DNA of 25,427 nt from an uncultured Oscillospiraceae bacterium (GCA_910585265.1 CAJUCA010000045.1:1-25427), one strand, 5' to 3'. Positions 1-7,531 are shown, counted from the first letter of the stretch. A program made the numbers and translations. The notes: generated from the sequence alone by a model not told the origin.

Positions 1-3
1 TTT

Positions 4-40
4 GCGGCCTGCCAGGATATTTCCCTGGCAGGCCGCTTTT
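4..40 (+). terminator. Rho-independent terminator of a gene left of the window
   Basis: A perfect 13-bp stem (GCGGCCTGCCAGG at 4-16 pairs with 24-36) encloses a 7-nt loop and is followed by TTTT at 37-40. The T-run lies on the + side, so it ends a rightward transcript whose gene is outside the window. Confidence 0.85.
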
Positions 41-50
41 CGACAAGCTG

Positions 51-82
51 AGCCCTCGGATTCCCAAAGAAATCCGAGGGCT
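51..82 (-). terminator. Hairpin after tRNA-Pro half, copy 1
   Basis: A perfect 12-bp inverted repeat (51-62 with 71-82) sits just beyond the CCA end of the tRNA half. The same hairpin in slightly different sequence follows the tRNA halves at 7620 and 13924, so it is part of the conserved site. In this copy no T-run follows on the minus strand, so its terminator activity is uncertain. Confidence 0.5.
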
Positions 83-84
83 GG

Positions 85-129
85 TGGTCGGAGTGCCGGG
101 ATTCGAACCCGGGGCCTCTTGGACCCGAA
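85..129 (-). repeat. Attachment site copy 1: 3' half of tRNA-Pro(CGG)
   Basis: Read on the minus strand this is anticodon loop TTCGGGT (anticodon CGG, Pro), the 3' anticodon strand CCAAG, a T-arm with CCGGG/TTCGAAT/CCCGG, the acceptor strand CACTCCG, discriminator A and an encoded CCA. The 5' half (D-arm and the CGGAGTG acceptor strand) is absent to the right, so this is a displaced tRNA 3' end, as tyrosine integrases leave. The match with the copy at 13924 stops exactly at the anticodon loop (position 129). The match with the copy at 7620 continues, because both are followed by the same kind of element left end. Confidence 0.88.
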
Positions 130-263
130 GATTCGGCTGAAAAGTCAGGGGGTGCGCTCCGCCCCGTTTTGTTCCGTTTGTTCCAGCAGAAAGTACTTCC
201 CAAGTATCTCCGCTCCAATCCCTCTATCCGCTCCCCCCCACAGTCTGGGTCACCATTTGGGTC
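130..263. repeat. Left-end repeat of element A with arm-type sites
   Basis: This segment aligns without gaps to 7665-7798, the left end of element B; conserved blocks include 130-150 and 206-263. It holds two TGGGTC boxes (246-251 and 258-263) spaced 12 nt apart, about 117 nt from the tRNA core. Similar paired boxes occur near the right ends. This fits integrase arm-type binding sites. No gene is seen here. Confidence 0.6.
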
Positions 264-287
264 TGAACCAAAACCGTCACCCGCGCC

Positions 288-1550
288 TCACTTGAACACG
301 GCCCCCTCCAGTTCCAGCTTCTGCCCGCAGCGGTTATCGATGTCCTGGCCGTTGCTCTCAAATTGGCTGCCGGAGAATTTCAGCGGCACCTGATTGGGAA
401 CCTGCTCCAGCAGCACGGCGGTGCCGTTGCCGCGGAAAACATCGTCCAAAAACCGGCTGTCGGATGGGCTTCCGTTTTCGGCGTTGACATGGAAGCCCAC
501 GCCGTTGTTCTCGAAAATGGATTCGTGGGCCACCACCCAGGAATTGGTATGGGCCAGCACCCCGGTGTCCCATCCGGCGAAGCGGCAGTCCGTCAGGTAC
601 ACCCGGGCGGAGGCGGACAGGCCGGTGCCACTTCCCTGGCCCATAAAGTCGATATCCTCAAAGAACCAGACGGTGCCTGACTGCGTGTCCACCTGGACTG
701 TATCAGTAAAGGTGGTTCGGTTCCCCGACTCGTCCCTGCTGCCGGTGAGATTAACAGGCCGCCCATCCAAAACCAGCTTCTCCGTATAGGTCACAGGCGG
801 GAGGTGGATGTTCACCTGCTCCTTTTGATCCACCGTCTCCTCGATATGCTTCAGCAGGGCCTCCAGATCCTGAACGGTGTCCATGGGCGCATCCTCGACG
901 GTATAGTCATGGGTCCCGTAAATCTCCACCATCTGCATTTGGTGGAGCCGGATAACGTCTCCGTTCTTCATATGCAGTGAGATGGTCAGCTCCGCCGTAT
1001 GCTCGCCAGTGGCGGTGGCCACATAATTCACATAGACGATGGCGGCACTGTTGGGAACATAGTCCGTGTCGCGTACAGGCTGGGCGCAGATCATTTGTAA
1101 CTCCTTGTCCAGTCCAGTGACCTCGGCGGTCATATGGTCCACCAGCTCCAAAAACGCCTCGTCGGCATAGGTCTCACTGCCCGCCAGATTGGCATAAAGC
1201 AGGACGGGGTAGCGGTATACCTCATCTGCCGGCCCATTGGCATAACGCTGGTGCGCGGGCTGAAAGGGGGCATCGGCCCAGGCAACGCACAGCTGGTAGG
1301 CTGTCCCTTGGCTGGTGTAAATCACCTCGGCGTTGCCGTTGTCATAGACCTTGGGACGGCTGCGGGTCCCAAACGCCAGGAGCACAAGAACCGCGGCGGC
1401 GGCAAAGACAATGAGGGTGCTGTACAGCACCCTCCCCGGTATATACCGGGGAGGACAAACCCCTTTCCGGACGTTGACGGTCTGCGCACAGCAGGGACAG
1501 AATGACGCCTCCTCAGGGAGGGAGCGTCCGCAGTGAGGGCAGGACTTCAT
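288..1550 (-). CDS. Zinc-ribbon, single-pass membrane protein with parallel beta-helix domain
   Basis: A 420-aa protein of unknown function. An N-terminal zinc ribbon is visible (Cys4-x2-Cys7 and Cys18 with Cys20/21), then one membrane segment at about 41-61, then a long region outside the ribbon. The last 150 or so residues have the spaced short beta-strand pattern of right-handed parallel beta-helix proteins (for example the stretch with DCRFAGWDTGVLAHTNSW). It starts 2 bp after the end of the upstream kinase gene, and its GGAGG ribosome site lies inside the kinase's last codons, so the two are probably translationally coupled. Zinc-ribbon/TM partners of bacterial Ser/Thr kinases are often substrates or effectors; that role here is inference. 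The stop lies about 160 bp from the tRNA attachment site, so this gene reads towards the element's left end. Confidence 0.8.
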   Translation of the reverse strand: MKSCPHCGRSLPEEASFCPCCAQTVNVRKGVCPPRYIPGRVLYSTLIVFAAAAVLVLLAFGTRSRPKVYDNGNAEVIYTSQGTAYQLCVAWADAPFQPAHQRYANGPADEVYRYPVLLYANLAGSETYADEAFLELVDHMTAEVTGLDKELQMICAQPVRDTDYVPNSAAIVYVNYVATATGEHTAELTISLHMKNGDVIRLHQMQMVEIYGTHDYTVEDAPMDTVQDLEALLKHIEETVDQKEQVNIHLPPVTYTEKLVLDGRPVNLTGSRDESGNRTTFTDTVQVDTQSGTVWFFEDIDFMGQGSGTGLSASARVYLTDCRFAGWDTGVLAHTNSWVVAHESIFENNGVGFHVNAENGSPSDSRFLDDVFRGNGTAVLLEQVPNQVPLKFSGSQFESNGQDIDNRCGQKLELEGAVFK

Positions 1551-1551
1551 A

Positions 1552-2250
1552 TCAAACCGCCTCCATCAAACGCAAAACATCTTTATACCGCTTCTGGGGG
1601 GGCACCTGGGTGCAGCGTTGAACCACCCGGCCCAGATGCCCCTCCGCCAGCCGCTTGGCGGGGTGCTCCCCGGTGAGCATCACGTTGATGAGCACCCCCA
1701 GGGAATAGATATCCGTCCGCGCGTCGGACTGGGACAGCCCATACTGCTCCGGGGCGGCAAAGCCGGTGGTGCCCAGCACCTGGGTGTCTATCTCCGCCCC
1801 CGGCTTGTGGAGCCGGGCGGCGTCAAAATCGATGAGCACCGCCTCGTTCCCCCGGAGGATGACGTTTTCCGGCTTGACATCCCGGTGGACCGCCGCCATG
1901 GAGTGGAGCACCCACAGGGCCATGCACAGCTGCTTCACGATATCCTGCGTTTCCCTGGGGGTAAACAACGCCCCCTTCAGCAGAAAACCCAGATTATCCC
2001 CTTCAACGAACTCCTCCACCACCAGATTCTCCCCGTTCCGTTCCGCCGCCTCCATAATGAGGGGCAGGTTGGGGCAGGAATAGCCCAACAGCTTTTTGTA
2101 AACCTCTCCATTCCCTGTGAACCGGCGGAGGATGAACCGCTTCCCCGAGCTTTTGTGCCGGATCAGGAAAACGCCGCCCCGGGGGTTCTCCTTCAGCAGG
2201 CGGCACTGCTCATATTCTTCCTCCAGGACTTGCTCCAGCCAGGTATACAA
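1552..2250 (-). CDS. Hanks-type serine/threonine protein kinase, soluble, compact
   Basis: About 232 aa and nearly all kinase domain: catalytic loop HRDVKPEN (residues 125-132 counted from the upstream GTG), metal-binding DFD (144-146), APE (169-171) and TDIYSLGVL of helix F. No PASTA or membrane segment follows. The glycine-rich loop is atypical (NPRGGV), and the usual beta-3 lysine seems to be Arg45 in RFILRRF, so ATP anchoring may be altered. GTG at 2259 is in frame but directly abuts AGGAGG (2260-2265 complement). TTG at 2250 has a 9-nt spacing and is preferred. First gene of a two-gene minus-strand unit with the membrane beta-helix protein, divergent from the XRE gene, which suggests one signalling module acting on the surface-protein gene nearby. 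Confidence 0.87.
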   Translation of the reverse strand: MYTWLEQVLEEEYEQCRLLKENPRGGVFLIRHKSSGKRFILRRFTGNGEVYKKLLGYSCPNLPLIMEAAERNGENLVVEEFVEGDNLGFLLKGALFTPRETQDIVKQLCMALWVLHSMAAVHRDVKPENVILRGNEAVLIDFDAARLHKPGAEIDTQVLGTTGFAAPEQYGLSQSDARTDIYSLGVLINVMLTGEHPAKRLAEGHLGRVVQRCTQVPPQKRYKDVLRLMEAV

Positions 2251-2285
2251 CGCGGCCACCCTCCTGCCATATCAAAAAAATCCAC

Positions 2286-2334
2286 AACCCTATGCAGCCG
2301 GCATATTGTATTATCCGCGCCGTTTTAGTAAAGT
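2286..2334 (+). promoter_or_regulatory. Promoter of XRE gene with conserved upstream box
   Basis: The box AACCCTATGCAGCC (2286-2299) lies 6 nt before a -35-like TTGTAT (2306-2311), with a 17-nt spacer and a -10-like TAAAGT (2329-2334). The same layout with the identical 14-nt box occurs at 2846-2894, and the spacer end GTTTT[A/G]G is also shared. The box probably binds a common regulator, perhaps the XRE protein itself (inference). Confidence 0.6.
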
Positions 2335-2378
2335 AAGTATACACGATTTCATCCGGAAAGTAAAGAGGAGGCGCGGAC

Positions 2379-2804
2379 ATGGCGGACAAAACCACCGGCG
2401 AGCTCCAGCAGGAGCTGATGGAGCAGCCAAATATCAAAGCATATCTCAGCGATAACCAGTCCATTTTTGTGGAGCCGGGCATTTTGGACCTGCTGGAGGC
2501 CCTGCGCATACGCTGCGGGCTGTCCAAGGCGGAGATTGCCCGCAGGTCGGGCATGAGCGAGGTCTATCTTCACCAGGTATTTTCCGGGCGGCGCAATCCC
2601 TCCCGGGACCGGCTGTTGTCGCTGTGCGTGGGGCTGGGCGCGTCCCTGGAGGAGGCGCAGCAGGTGCTCCGGCAGGCGGGATACGCCCAGCTCTACCCCA
2701 AGCTGAGGCGGGATGCCGTTATCAGCCACGGGCTGATCCACCGTCACACACTCAGGGAGATCAACGAGGCCCTGTTCGCCGAGAATGAAAAGACCCTGTC
2801 CTGA
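2379..2804 (+). CDS. XRE-family helix-turn-helix transcriptional regulator
   Basis: A 141-aa cytoplasmic protein with a Cro/C1-type HTH at about residues 38-85 (LSKAEIARRSGMSEVYLHQVFSG marks the helices), followed by a short helical tail ending NEKTLS. A strong AGGAGG ribosome site precedes ATG at 2379. It lies between the divergent kinase pair and the LRR-SLH gene. Its promoter shares a 14-nt box with that of the surface-protein gene, so it probably controls both (inference). XRE regulators of this style next to compact kinases are familiar in Oscillospiraceae, but the target is unknown. The N-terminal 35 residues have no recognised domain. Confidence 0.85.
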   Translation: MADKTTGELQQELMEQPNIKAYLSDNQSIFVEPGILDLLEALRIRCGLSKAEIARRSGMSEVYLHQVFSGRRNPSRDRLLSLCVGLGASLEEAQQVLRQAGYAQLYPKLRRDAVISHGLIHRHTLREINEALFAENEKTLS

Positions 2805-2845
2805 GCGCACCGGATCCTTGCCTGCCCGGAAACGGAAAAGCCCGA

Positions 2846-2894
2846 AACCCTATGCAGCCAGTTAATTGTTTTCCCCTCCATGTTTTGGTATGAT
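2846..2894 (+). promoter_or_regulatory. Promoter of LRR-SLH gene with conserved upstream box
   Basis: The box AACCCTATGCAGCC (2846-2859) is followed by -35 TTGTTT (2866-2871), a 17-nt spacer and -10 TATGAT (2889-2894). The transcript would start near 2900, so an upstream ATG at 2880 cannot be the start of the gene. The match with the XRE promoter extends through the -35 and spacer. Confidence 0.65.
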
Positions 2895-2945
2895 TGGGGC
2901 ATGACATACTGCGCGAAGCGCAGAAAAAGGAAGGAAGGAAAAACG

Positions 2946-5177
2946 ATGAAAAAAACAATGTGGGGCCAGCGTCTGCCCGCTCTGCTGCTGGCTCTGGTGC
3001 TGTGCCTGGGGCTGCTGCCCGCCGCCGCCTTCGCGGCGGAAGGGGGCGGCGAGACCCCGGACGCCACCGAGTCCGGCGAAACCGCAACCGAGCCTGGGCC
3101 TGAGCCCGAAACGCCCGGCACCTCCGACTTTGTGATCGTAAACGGCGTGCTGAGAGACTACAACGGCCCCGGCGGCAATGTGGTCATTCCCGACAGTGTG
3201 ACCAGCATCGGAAACGCTGCGTTTTACGGATGCAAAAACTTGACCCAGGTGACGATTCCCGACAGTGTGACCAGCATCGGAAACAGTGCGTTTTACGAAT
3301 GCAAAAACTTGACCCAGGTGACGATTCCCGACAGTGTGACCAGCATCGGAAACAGTGCGTTTTACGGATGCAAAAACTTGACCCAGGTGACGATCCCCGA
3401 CAGTGTGACCAGCATCGGAAACATGGCGTTTGCTGGGAGCGGCCTGACCAGCGTGGTTCTTCCTGGCAGCGTGACCCAGCTGGGCGATCCCAGTGACTCG
3501 CCGGCAGTGTACGGACGTGTGTTTGTATCCTGTGCTAACCTGACCAGCGTGACCCTCTCCTACGGCATCACGGAAATTTCCGATTTTATGTTTTCCGACT
3601 GTACTGAACTGACCAGCGTCACCCTTCCTGATAGTTTGCGTACAATTGGGAACACCGCCTTTGGCAACTGCGATAGCCTGCGCAATGTGACCATTCCCGA
3701 CAGTGTCACTACCATTGAATTTCAGGCATTTTTCGGGTCGGGTCTGACCAGCATCACCATCCCTGACAGCGTGACCAGTCTTGGCGGCTATGCATTCTTC
3801 AGGTGTTGGGATCTGACTGATGTAAAGCTTGGTGATGGGATCAAAACCATTGAAAACGGTCTGTTCTCTGACTGTCAATCCCTGACCGGCGTCGATATTC
3901 CGGATGGTGTGACCAGTATTGGTCAATATGCGCTTCGAGGGCTTAAAAAATGTCAGAACATCACCATTCCCGGCAGCGTGACCTCCATCGACAATCTTGC
4001 CTTTGGATGGGACTATGTAACAAATATTACATATAAAGGCACACAGGCCCAGTGGCTGGAGTTGAGTAAGGCAGCGGCCGAAGCCAATCCGGGCGTCCGA
4101 AAGGCTGTGGTGCACTGTACGGACGGCGATATCATATCGACCAAGCAGGTGATAGTGGCCTTCTATGGTGTCAGTGCCTCTCAAAATAAGAAGATCAACG
4201 TGGGCGCCCCCTATGGTGAACTGCCCACCCCCACCCGTTACGGCTACAGCTTCGACGGCTGGTACACCTCCCTCACCGGCGGCAGCAAGGTGGACGCCTC
4301 CACCATCGTGACCAATAGATCCAACCATATACTGTACCCCCACTGGATCGAGGCCAAGGTCGATCTGACCGTCTCCCCCAGCAAGGTGAGCTTCGACAGT
4401 GTGAAGGAGGGCTACGCCCAGCCCGCCGCCAAGACGGTGACGGTGAAGAACACCGGCAGCGCTTTCTTCGCCCTGCCCCAGCCCTTTGCCAGCAGCTTTG
4501 AGCTGGGCAGTCTGAGCATGACTTCCCTCAACGCCGGCGCCTCCGCCACCTTCACCGTCCGCCCCAAGGCCGGCCTGAAAGCGGGGACTTACAGCGAGAC
4601 CATTACCGTGAAGACCGCCGATGGCAAGGCCTCCGCCTCTGTGTCCGTTAGCTTCACCGTGGAGGAGGAGGCTGTCCCGCCCGCCTCCAGCTTCACCGAC
4701 GTGCCCCGCTGGTTCGCCGCAGAGGTGAGCTGGGCGGAGGCGAACGGCATTGCCGAGGGCTACGGAAATGGCAAATTTGGCACTGATGATCCCTGCACCA
4801 ACGCCCAGATCCTCACCTTCCTCTGGCGGGCCGCCAATACGCCTGACGCCAAGGCCAAATCCCCCTTTACGGTGCAGTCCTACTACCAGGGCGCGGTGGA
4901 CTGGGCCTACGGGGAGGGCATGATCGACGGGTCCTTTGACCCCAAGGGCTCCTGCACCCGTTCCAGTGCCATGGTGTATATCTGGCAGGTGTTCGGCAAG
5001 CAGTCTGCCCCCGCCAGCTCCTTCGTGGACGTACCCGCCAACGCGTCCTACGCCGCGGCGGTAAACTGGGGCGTGGCCAATGGTGTGACCGAGGGCTTCG
5101 GCAACAACGATTTCCAGCCCGGCAAGGTTTGCAGCCGGGGCGAGATCGCGGCCTTCCTGTACCGGGCTTACAACTGA
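2946..5177 (+). CDS. Secreted BspA-like leucine-rich-repeat protein with SLH anchor
   Basis: A 743-aa exported surface protein. Signal peptide at 1-30 (KK, hydrophobic core, AAAFA cleavage), an acidic Glu/Thr/Pro linker to about 60, then LRR_5/BspA-type repeats (IPDSVTSIGNxAFxxCxxL) from about 80 to 355. An InlB/Flg_new-type repeat follows at about 402-468 (GYSFDGWY, LYPHW), then an Ig/ASH-like domain to about 575. The end is SLH domains at about 582-743 (FTDVP, AVDWAYGEGMIDG, FVDVP) that would bind the cell-wall polymer. BspA-type LRRs commonly mediate host or matrix binding. ATG at 2946 is chosen because it begins the signal peptide, follows GGAAGGAAA, and lies after the promoter at 2866-2894. 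The first LRRs are almost perfect 69-bp DNA repeats (separate entry). Confidence 0.9.
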   Translation: MKKTMWGQRLPALLLALVLCLGLLPAAAFAAEGGGETPDATESGETATEPGPEPETPGTSDFVIVNGVLRDYNGPGGNVVIPDSVTSIGNAAFYGCKNLTQVTIPDSVTSIGNSAFYECKNLTQVTIPDSVTSIGNSAFYGCKNLTQVTIPDSVTSIGNMAFAGSGLTSVVLPGSVTQLGDPSDSPAVYGRVFVSCANLTSVTLSYGITEISDFMFSDCTELTSVTLPDSLRTIGNTAFGNCDSLRNVTIPDSVTTIEFQAFFGSGLTSITIPDSVTSLGGYAFFRCWDLTDVKLGDGIKTIENGLFSDCQSLTGVDIPDGVTSIGQYALRGLKKCQNITIPGSVTSIDNLAFGWDYVTNITYKGTQAQWLELSKAAAEANPGVRKAVVHCTDGDIISTKQVIVAFYGVSASQNKKINVGAPYGELPTPTRYGYSFDGWYTSLTGGSKVDASTIVTNRSNHILYPHWIEAKVDLTVSPSKVSFDSVKEGYAQPAAKTVTVKNTGSAFFALPQPFASSFELGSLSMTSLNAGASATFTVRPKAGLKAGTYSETITVKTADGKASASVSVSFTVEEEAVPPASSFTDVPRWFAAEVSWAEANGIAEGYGNGKFGTDDPCTNAQILTFLWRAANTPDAKAKSPFTVQSYYQGAVDWAYGEGMIDGSFDPKGSCTRSSAMVYIWQVFGKQSAPASSFVDVPANASYAAAVNWGVANGVTEGFGNNDFQPGKVCSRGEIAAFLYRAYN
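3186..3425 (+). repeat. 69-bp tandem repeats in the LRR gene
   Basis: Four successive units begin with the same CGACAG at 3191, 3260, 3329 and 3398, exactly 69 bp (23 codons) apart and differing at only a few bases. Later LRRs in the same gene are far more diverged in DNA. This implies recent expansion or homogenisation, and the repeat number may vary between strains. Confidence 0.9.
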
Positions 5178-5192
5178 ACCGTCCCGACCAAG

Positions 5193-5228
5193 CCGGGGCC
5201 GGCTGTCTGCTGAGACGGCCGGCCCCGG
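5193..5228 (+). terminator. Probable terminator of LRR-SLH gene
   Basis: An 11-bp GC-rich stem (CCGGGGCCGGC at 5193-5203 with 5218-5228) sits 15 bp after the stop codon. The following TTATAT is a weak T-tract. Confidence 0.6.
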
Positions 5229-5330
5229 TTATATCGTGCCTGGAGCGCGGCGGCAGAGAACGCCGGAAAAATCTGCATGGCAGTACGAGCATGAGCAACT
5301 CACCTGTTTTTAAGAGAGAAACGAATCCAC

Positions 5331-5402
5331 ATGGCAAAAAAGCACGCCAGCGGGGAAGGCAATATCTGTATACACAAAGACGGTCGCTGGGGGGCTGTTT
5401 AA
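5331..5402 (+). pseudogene. Remnant of an integrase N-terminus
   Basis: ATG at 5331 opens 23 codons and a TAA at 5400-5402. The peptide (MAKKHASGEGN...KDGRWGAV) matches the first 20 or so residues of both intact integrases here (MAKKRANGEGS...SDGRW), the arm-binding N-terminus of Tn916-type integrases. Nothing resembling the rest of the enzyme follows. It is probably debris of an older integrase from a previous element or recombination event. Confidence 0.65.
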
Positions 5403-5904
5403 GGAAGGGAGATCCCCCAAAAAATGAGGACGCTTTGGAAAAGTTCAGAAAATCTTAGTGTCGACAGCAGATGTTCTTCAGGGCATCCTCCGCCAATGAC
5501 CGCCCATCTGAGTTGAACTCTGCAACCCAAAAATGTAGAACCCCGTGTCAGCCCTTGTGAGGGCTTGTGTGGCCCTCCTGCGGGGCGGGTGGCATCCGTA
5601 CACCTCCGAGAGGAAAAACGCGGTGTTGGCCCCTTTGTGGGCGATTGTGATGGGGAGCGGTTTTCTCCCCAAAAACGGAAGCGTCTACGCAGACAGAAAC
5701 GCCGAGAGGCTGGGCAAGTGTACCCAACCTCCCGGCGCATTTTTTGCCCCGACGGTACCCGATTTTGCTTCGGTAAAATGCCCAGGGCAAGGGCAAAGCA
5801 GGGCGTTCGATTTTCGTGCGGGATAAACTGAGTCCGCTTCTGCCCGCAGTGCGGACAGAAGCGATGTGCGCGGAAAAGTGTGGTGAGCAGTAAGTGAGGG
5901 CAGC
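5403..5904. repeat. Intergenic repeat region upstream of integrase A, first part
   Basis: No convincing gene. 5497-5703 is strongly similar to 12012-12219 in element B, and weaker similarity lies at about 24950-25080 in the right-hand region. It contains short inverted repeats such as AGCCCT/AGGGCT. 5704-5915 is present here but missing in element B, and its later part is related to 25190-25270. Open frames here are artefacts of GC-rich repeat DNA. Confidence 0.7.
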
Positions 5905-6281
5905 GCAGAAACGCCCCGTTGGGGCGGAAGCCCACCCTTTTGGTGGGGCAAGCATCGCATCCGGCTATACGCCGCCCGCACTCGCCGGAGCGTTGCCCCG
6001 GCTCCCCCTGCCCCTGAAGGGGAGAAAAAGTGCAGTGCAGAGAGAGGAATGCCCCTCAGAATCTGGGCCGCAATAAACAAGGAAAAAGCCTACTGGCGAA
6101 AAACCATCTGCGTCAAAAAGTACTGTTGCAAGAGATTGCGAATTGCACCAGTGTTACCAAAGAGAAGGCCCGTCGGGGGAAATAAAAAAAGATGTGTCTA
6201 AAGTGATAATTCTCGCCGTTTGCGGTAGCTATTCCCAACCAGGTATGGTATGGTCTGACGTTGCGAAAGGAGTGAGACACC
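5905..6281. repeat. Structured repeat and leader upstream of integrase A
   Basis: Almost base-for-base identical to 12209-12585 (same offset, 6304). The first 155 bp recur at 25269-25427. It holds consecutive hairpins: GCCCCGTTGGGGC, CCCACCCTTTTGGTGGG, and a GCCGG-AGC/GCCCCGGC stem, then GCCCCTGAAGGGG. This may be an oriT, an integration enhancer or a structured RNA; the sequence alone does not decide. No coding gene is supported. Confidence 0.7.
6220..6249 (+). promoter_or_regulatory. Candidate integrase A promoter
   Basis: A -35-like TTGCGG (6220-6225), an 18-nt spacer and a -10-like TATGGT (6244-6249) lie 33 bp before the integrase start. The identical sequence precedes integrase B (12524-12553). 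The match to consensus is moderate. Confidence 0.4.
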
Positions 6282-7436
6282 ATGGCCAAGAAGCGGGCAA
6301 ACGGCGAGGGCAGCCTCCGCAAACGGAGCGACGGCCGCTGGGAGGGCCGCTACACAGCAGGCCACGACCCGGAAACAGGCAAAGCCATCTACAAAAACGT
6401 CCTGGCAAAAACCCAGAAAGAATGCAAAGAAAAACTGTCTGCGGCATTGGAGCTGGCGGGAAAAATCGATGCCAGCAAAACGGGCCAATTTACGGTAGGC
6501 CAGTGGGCCGAAACCTGGTTCGAAAACTATGCCAAGCCCTCTATCCGCGAGACCACCGCCGCCTATTACAAGAACTACATCGACAAGCACATCGTGCCCA
6601 ACATCGGAAAAATCAAGCTCAACAAGCTCACCACACTGGATCTCCAGAAGTTCTACAACAAGGCCAAGGCCAAGGGCCGGGTCAAGCGTTACGAGGGCAT
6701 GAAAGACCTGAGCCTCAGCAACAAGACCATCCGCGGCCTTCACGCCATGCTCCGCCAGTGCCTCGACCAAGCGGTACAGGAACGCCTCATTCCCTATAAC
6801 CCCGCCGCTGGATGCAAGCTCCCTCCCAAAGAAAAGAAGGAGATGCACACCCTTCCAGCAGACAAGATCAGTGCCTACCTCGCCGCCGCTGATGAGCATG
6901 GCGTCCTCCCCATGTTCTACCTGGAGTTGACCACAGGCATCCGGCGGGGTGAACTGGTGGCCCTCCTCTGGACTGACCTTGACCTGGAATCCCAGACCCT
7001 GAGCATCTCCAAATCCGCCGGACGCATCAACGGAGAGGTGAAGGTAACTCAGCCCAAGACCGCCAACTCGGTGCGGACGATCTTCCTGCCAAAGGAAACG
7101 GTGGATCTGCTCATCCAGGAACACGCCAAACATCCCACCAACCCCATCATGTTCCCCTCCCCAGTGACGGGTAAGCTCTATGGGCCAGACTGTATCGGGC
7201 GGCTGCACAAAAACCTGCTCAGAAAAGCAGGAATCACCGAAAACATCCCCTTCCACGGATTGCGTCACACCTTCGCCACGCTGGCAATCCAACAGGGAGT
7301 AGATGCCAAAACGGTGTCCACCATCCTGGGCCATTACAGTGCGGGCTTCACCCTGGACACCTACACCCACGTGACCAATGAGATGCAGAGGGAAGCCGCC
7401 CAGCGAATGGGCAGTTTCATGGCCCAGACGGTCTAA
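6282..7436 (+). CDS. int: Tyrosine recombinase/integrase of element A (Tn916 Int type)
   Basis: 384 aa, the usual length for Tn916-type integrases. An N-terminal arm-binding region (1-50, ANGEGS...DGRWEGRY), a SAM-like core-binding domain (about 70-170) and the catalytic domain (about 185-375) are visible. Catalytic residues are Arg221 (TTGIRRGEL), His325/Arg328 (HGLRHTF), His351 (LGHYS) and nucleophile Tyr361 (LDTYTH). It would insert and excise element A at the tRNA-Pro 3' end, whose copy lies 183 bp downstream. ATG at 6282 follows AAAGGAG at good spacing. It is highly similar to integrase B, with many synonymous differences in the middle but near-identical DNA at both ends. No excisionase gene lies beside it. 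Confidence 0.95.
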   Translation: MAKKRANGEGSLRKRSDGRWEGRYTAGHDPETGKAIYKNVLAKTQKECKEKLSAALELAGKIDASKTGQFTVGQWAETWFENYAKPSIRETTAAYYKNYIDKHIVPNIGKIKLNKLTTLDLQKFYNKAKAKGRVKRYEGMKDLSLSNKTIRGLHAMLRQCLDQAVQERLIPYNPAAGCKLPPKEKKEMHTLPADKISAYLAAADEHGVLPMFYLELTTGIRRGELVALLWTDLDLESQTLSISKSAGRINGEVKVTQPKTANSVRTIFLPKETVDLLIQEHAKHPTNPIMFPSPVTGKLYGPDCIGRLHKNLLRKAGITENIPFHGLRHTFATLAIQQGVDAKTVSTILGHYSAGFTLDTYTHVTNEMQREAAQRMGSFMAQTV

Positions 7437-7466
7437 AAGCAGCACGAAAAAACACAAAAAACAGCG

Positions 7467-7509
7467 GGGAGTACCGAGCCAACCAGCCCGGTACTCCCTG
7501 GAATTTTTC
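7467..7509 (+). terminator. Terminator of integrase A
   Basis: A 10-bp stem (GGGAGTACCG at 7467-7476 with 7489-7498) is followed by TGGAATTTTT, 30 bp after the integrase stop. Confidence 0.75.
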
Positions 7510-7514
7510 CCGTA

Positions 7515-7531
7515 TGGGTCTTGTTTGGGTC
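7515..7531. promoter_or_regulatory. Candidate arm-type integrase sites, right end of A
   Basis: TGGGTC occurs at 7515-7520 and 7526-7531 in the same orientation as the boxes in both left ends (246-263, 7781-7798). Paired direct repeats inside each terminus resemble the DR2 arm sites bound by the N-domain of Tn916 Int. Confidence 0.5.

Noticed and set aside
2..295. Short plus-strand frame containing AGIRTRGLLDPK, also at 7378-7863 and 13682-14011
   Set aside because: It reads through the tRNA-Pro half and element end. The peptide is a translation of tRNA sequence on the opposite strand.
3186..3425. Possible CRISPR array
   Set aside because: Units are contiguous 69-bp repeats in frame with the LRR protein, with no unique spacers and no cas genes.
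2862..4343. 493-codon minus-strand frame with internal repeats (DAGHTVGNRH)
   Set aside because: The repeats are the reverse of the LRR repeats on the plus strand; it has no independent support.
5478..6080. Several overlapping frames rich in Pro/Arg in the repeat regions (also 12060-12505 and 24896-25373)
   Set aside because: They occur on both strands in all frames, break between repeat copies, and have no ribosome sites or domains. They reflect GC-rich repeat DNA.
6143..6799. Frame overlapping the integrase start (also 12447-13280)
   Set aside because: An out-of-frame shadow of the integrase gene; the conserved product is in the integrase frame.
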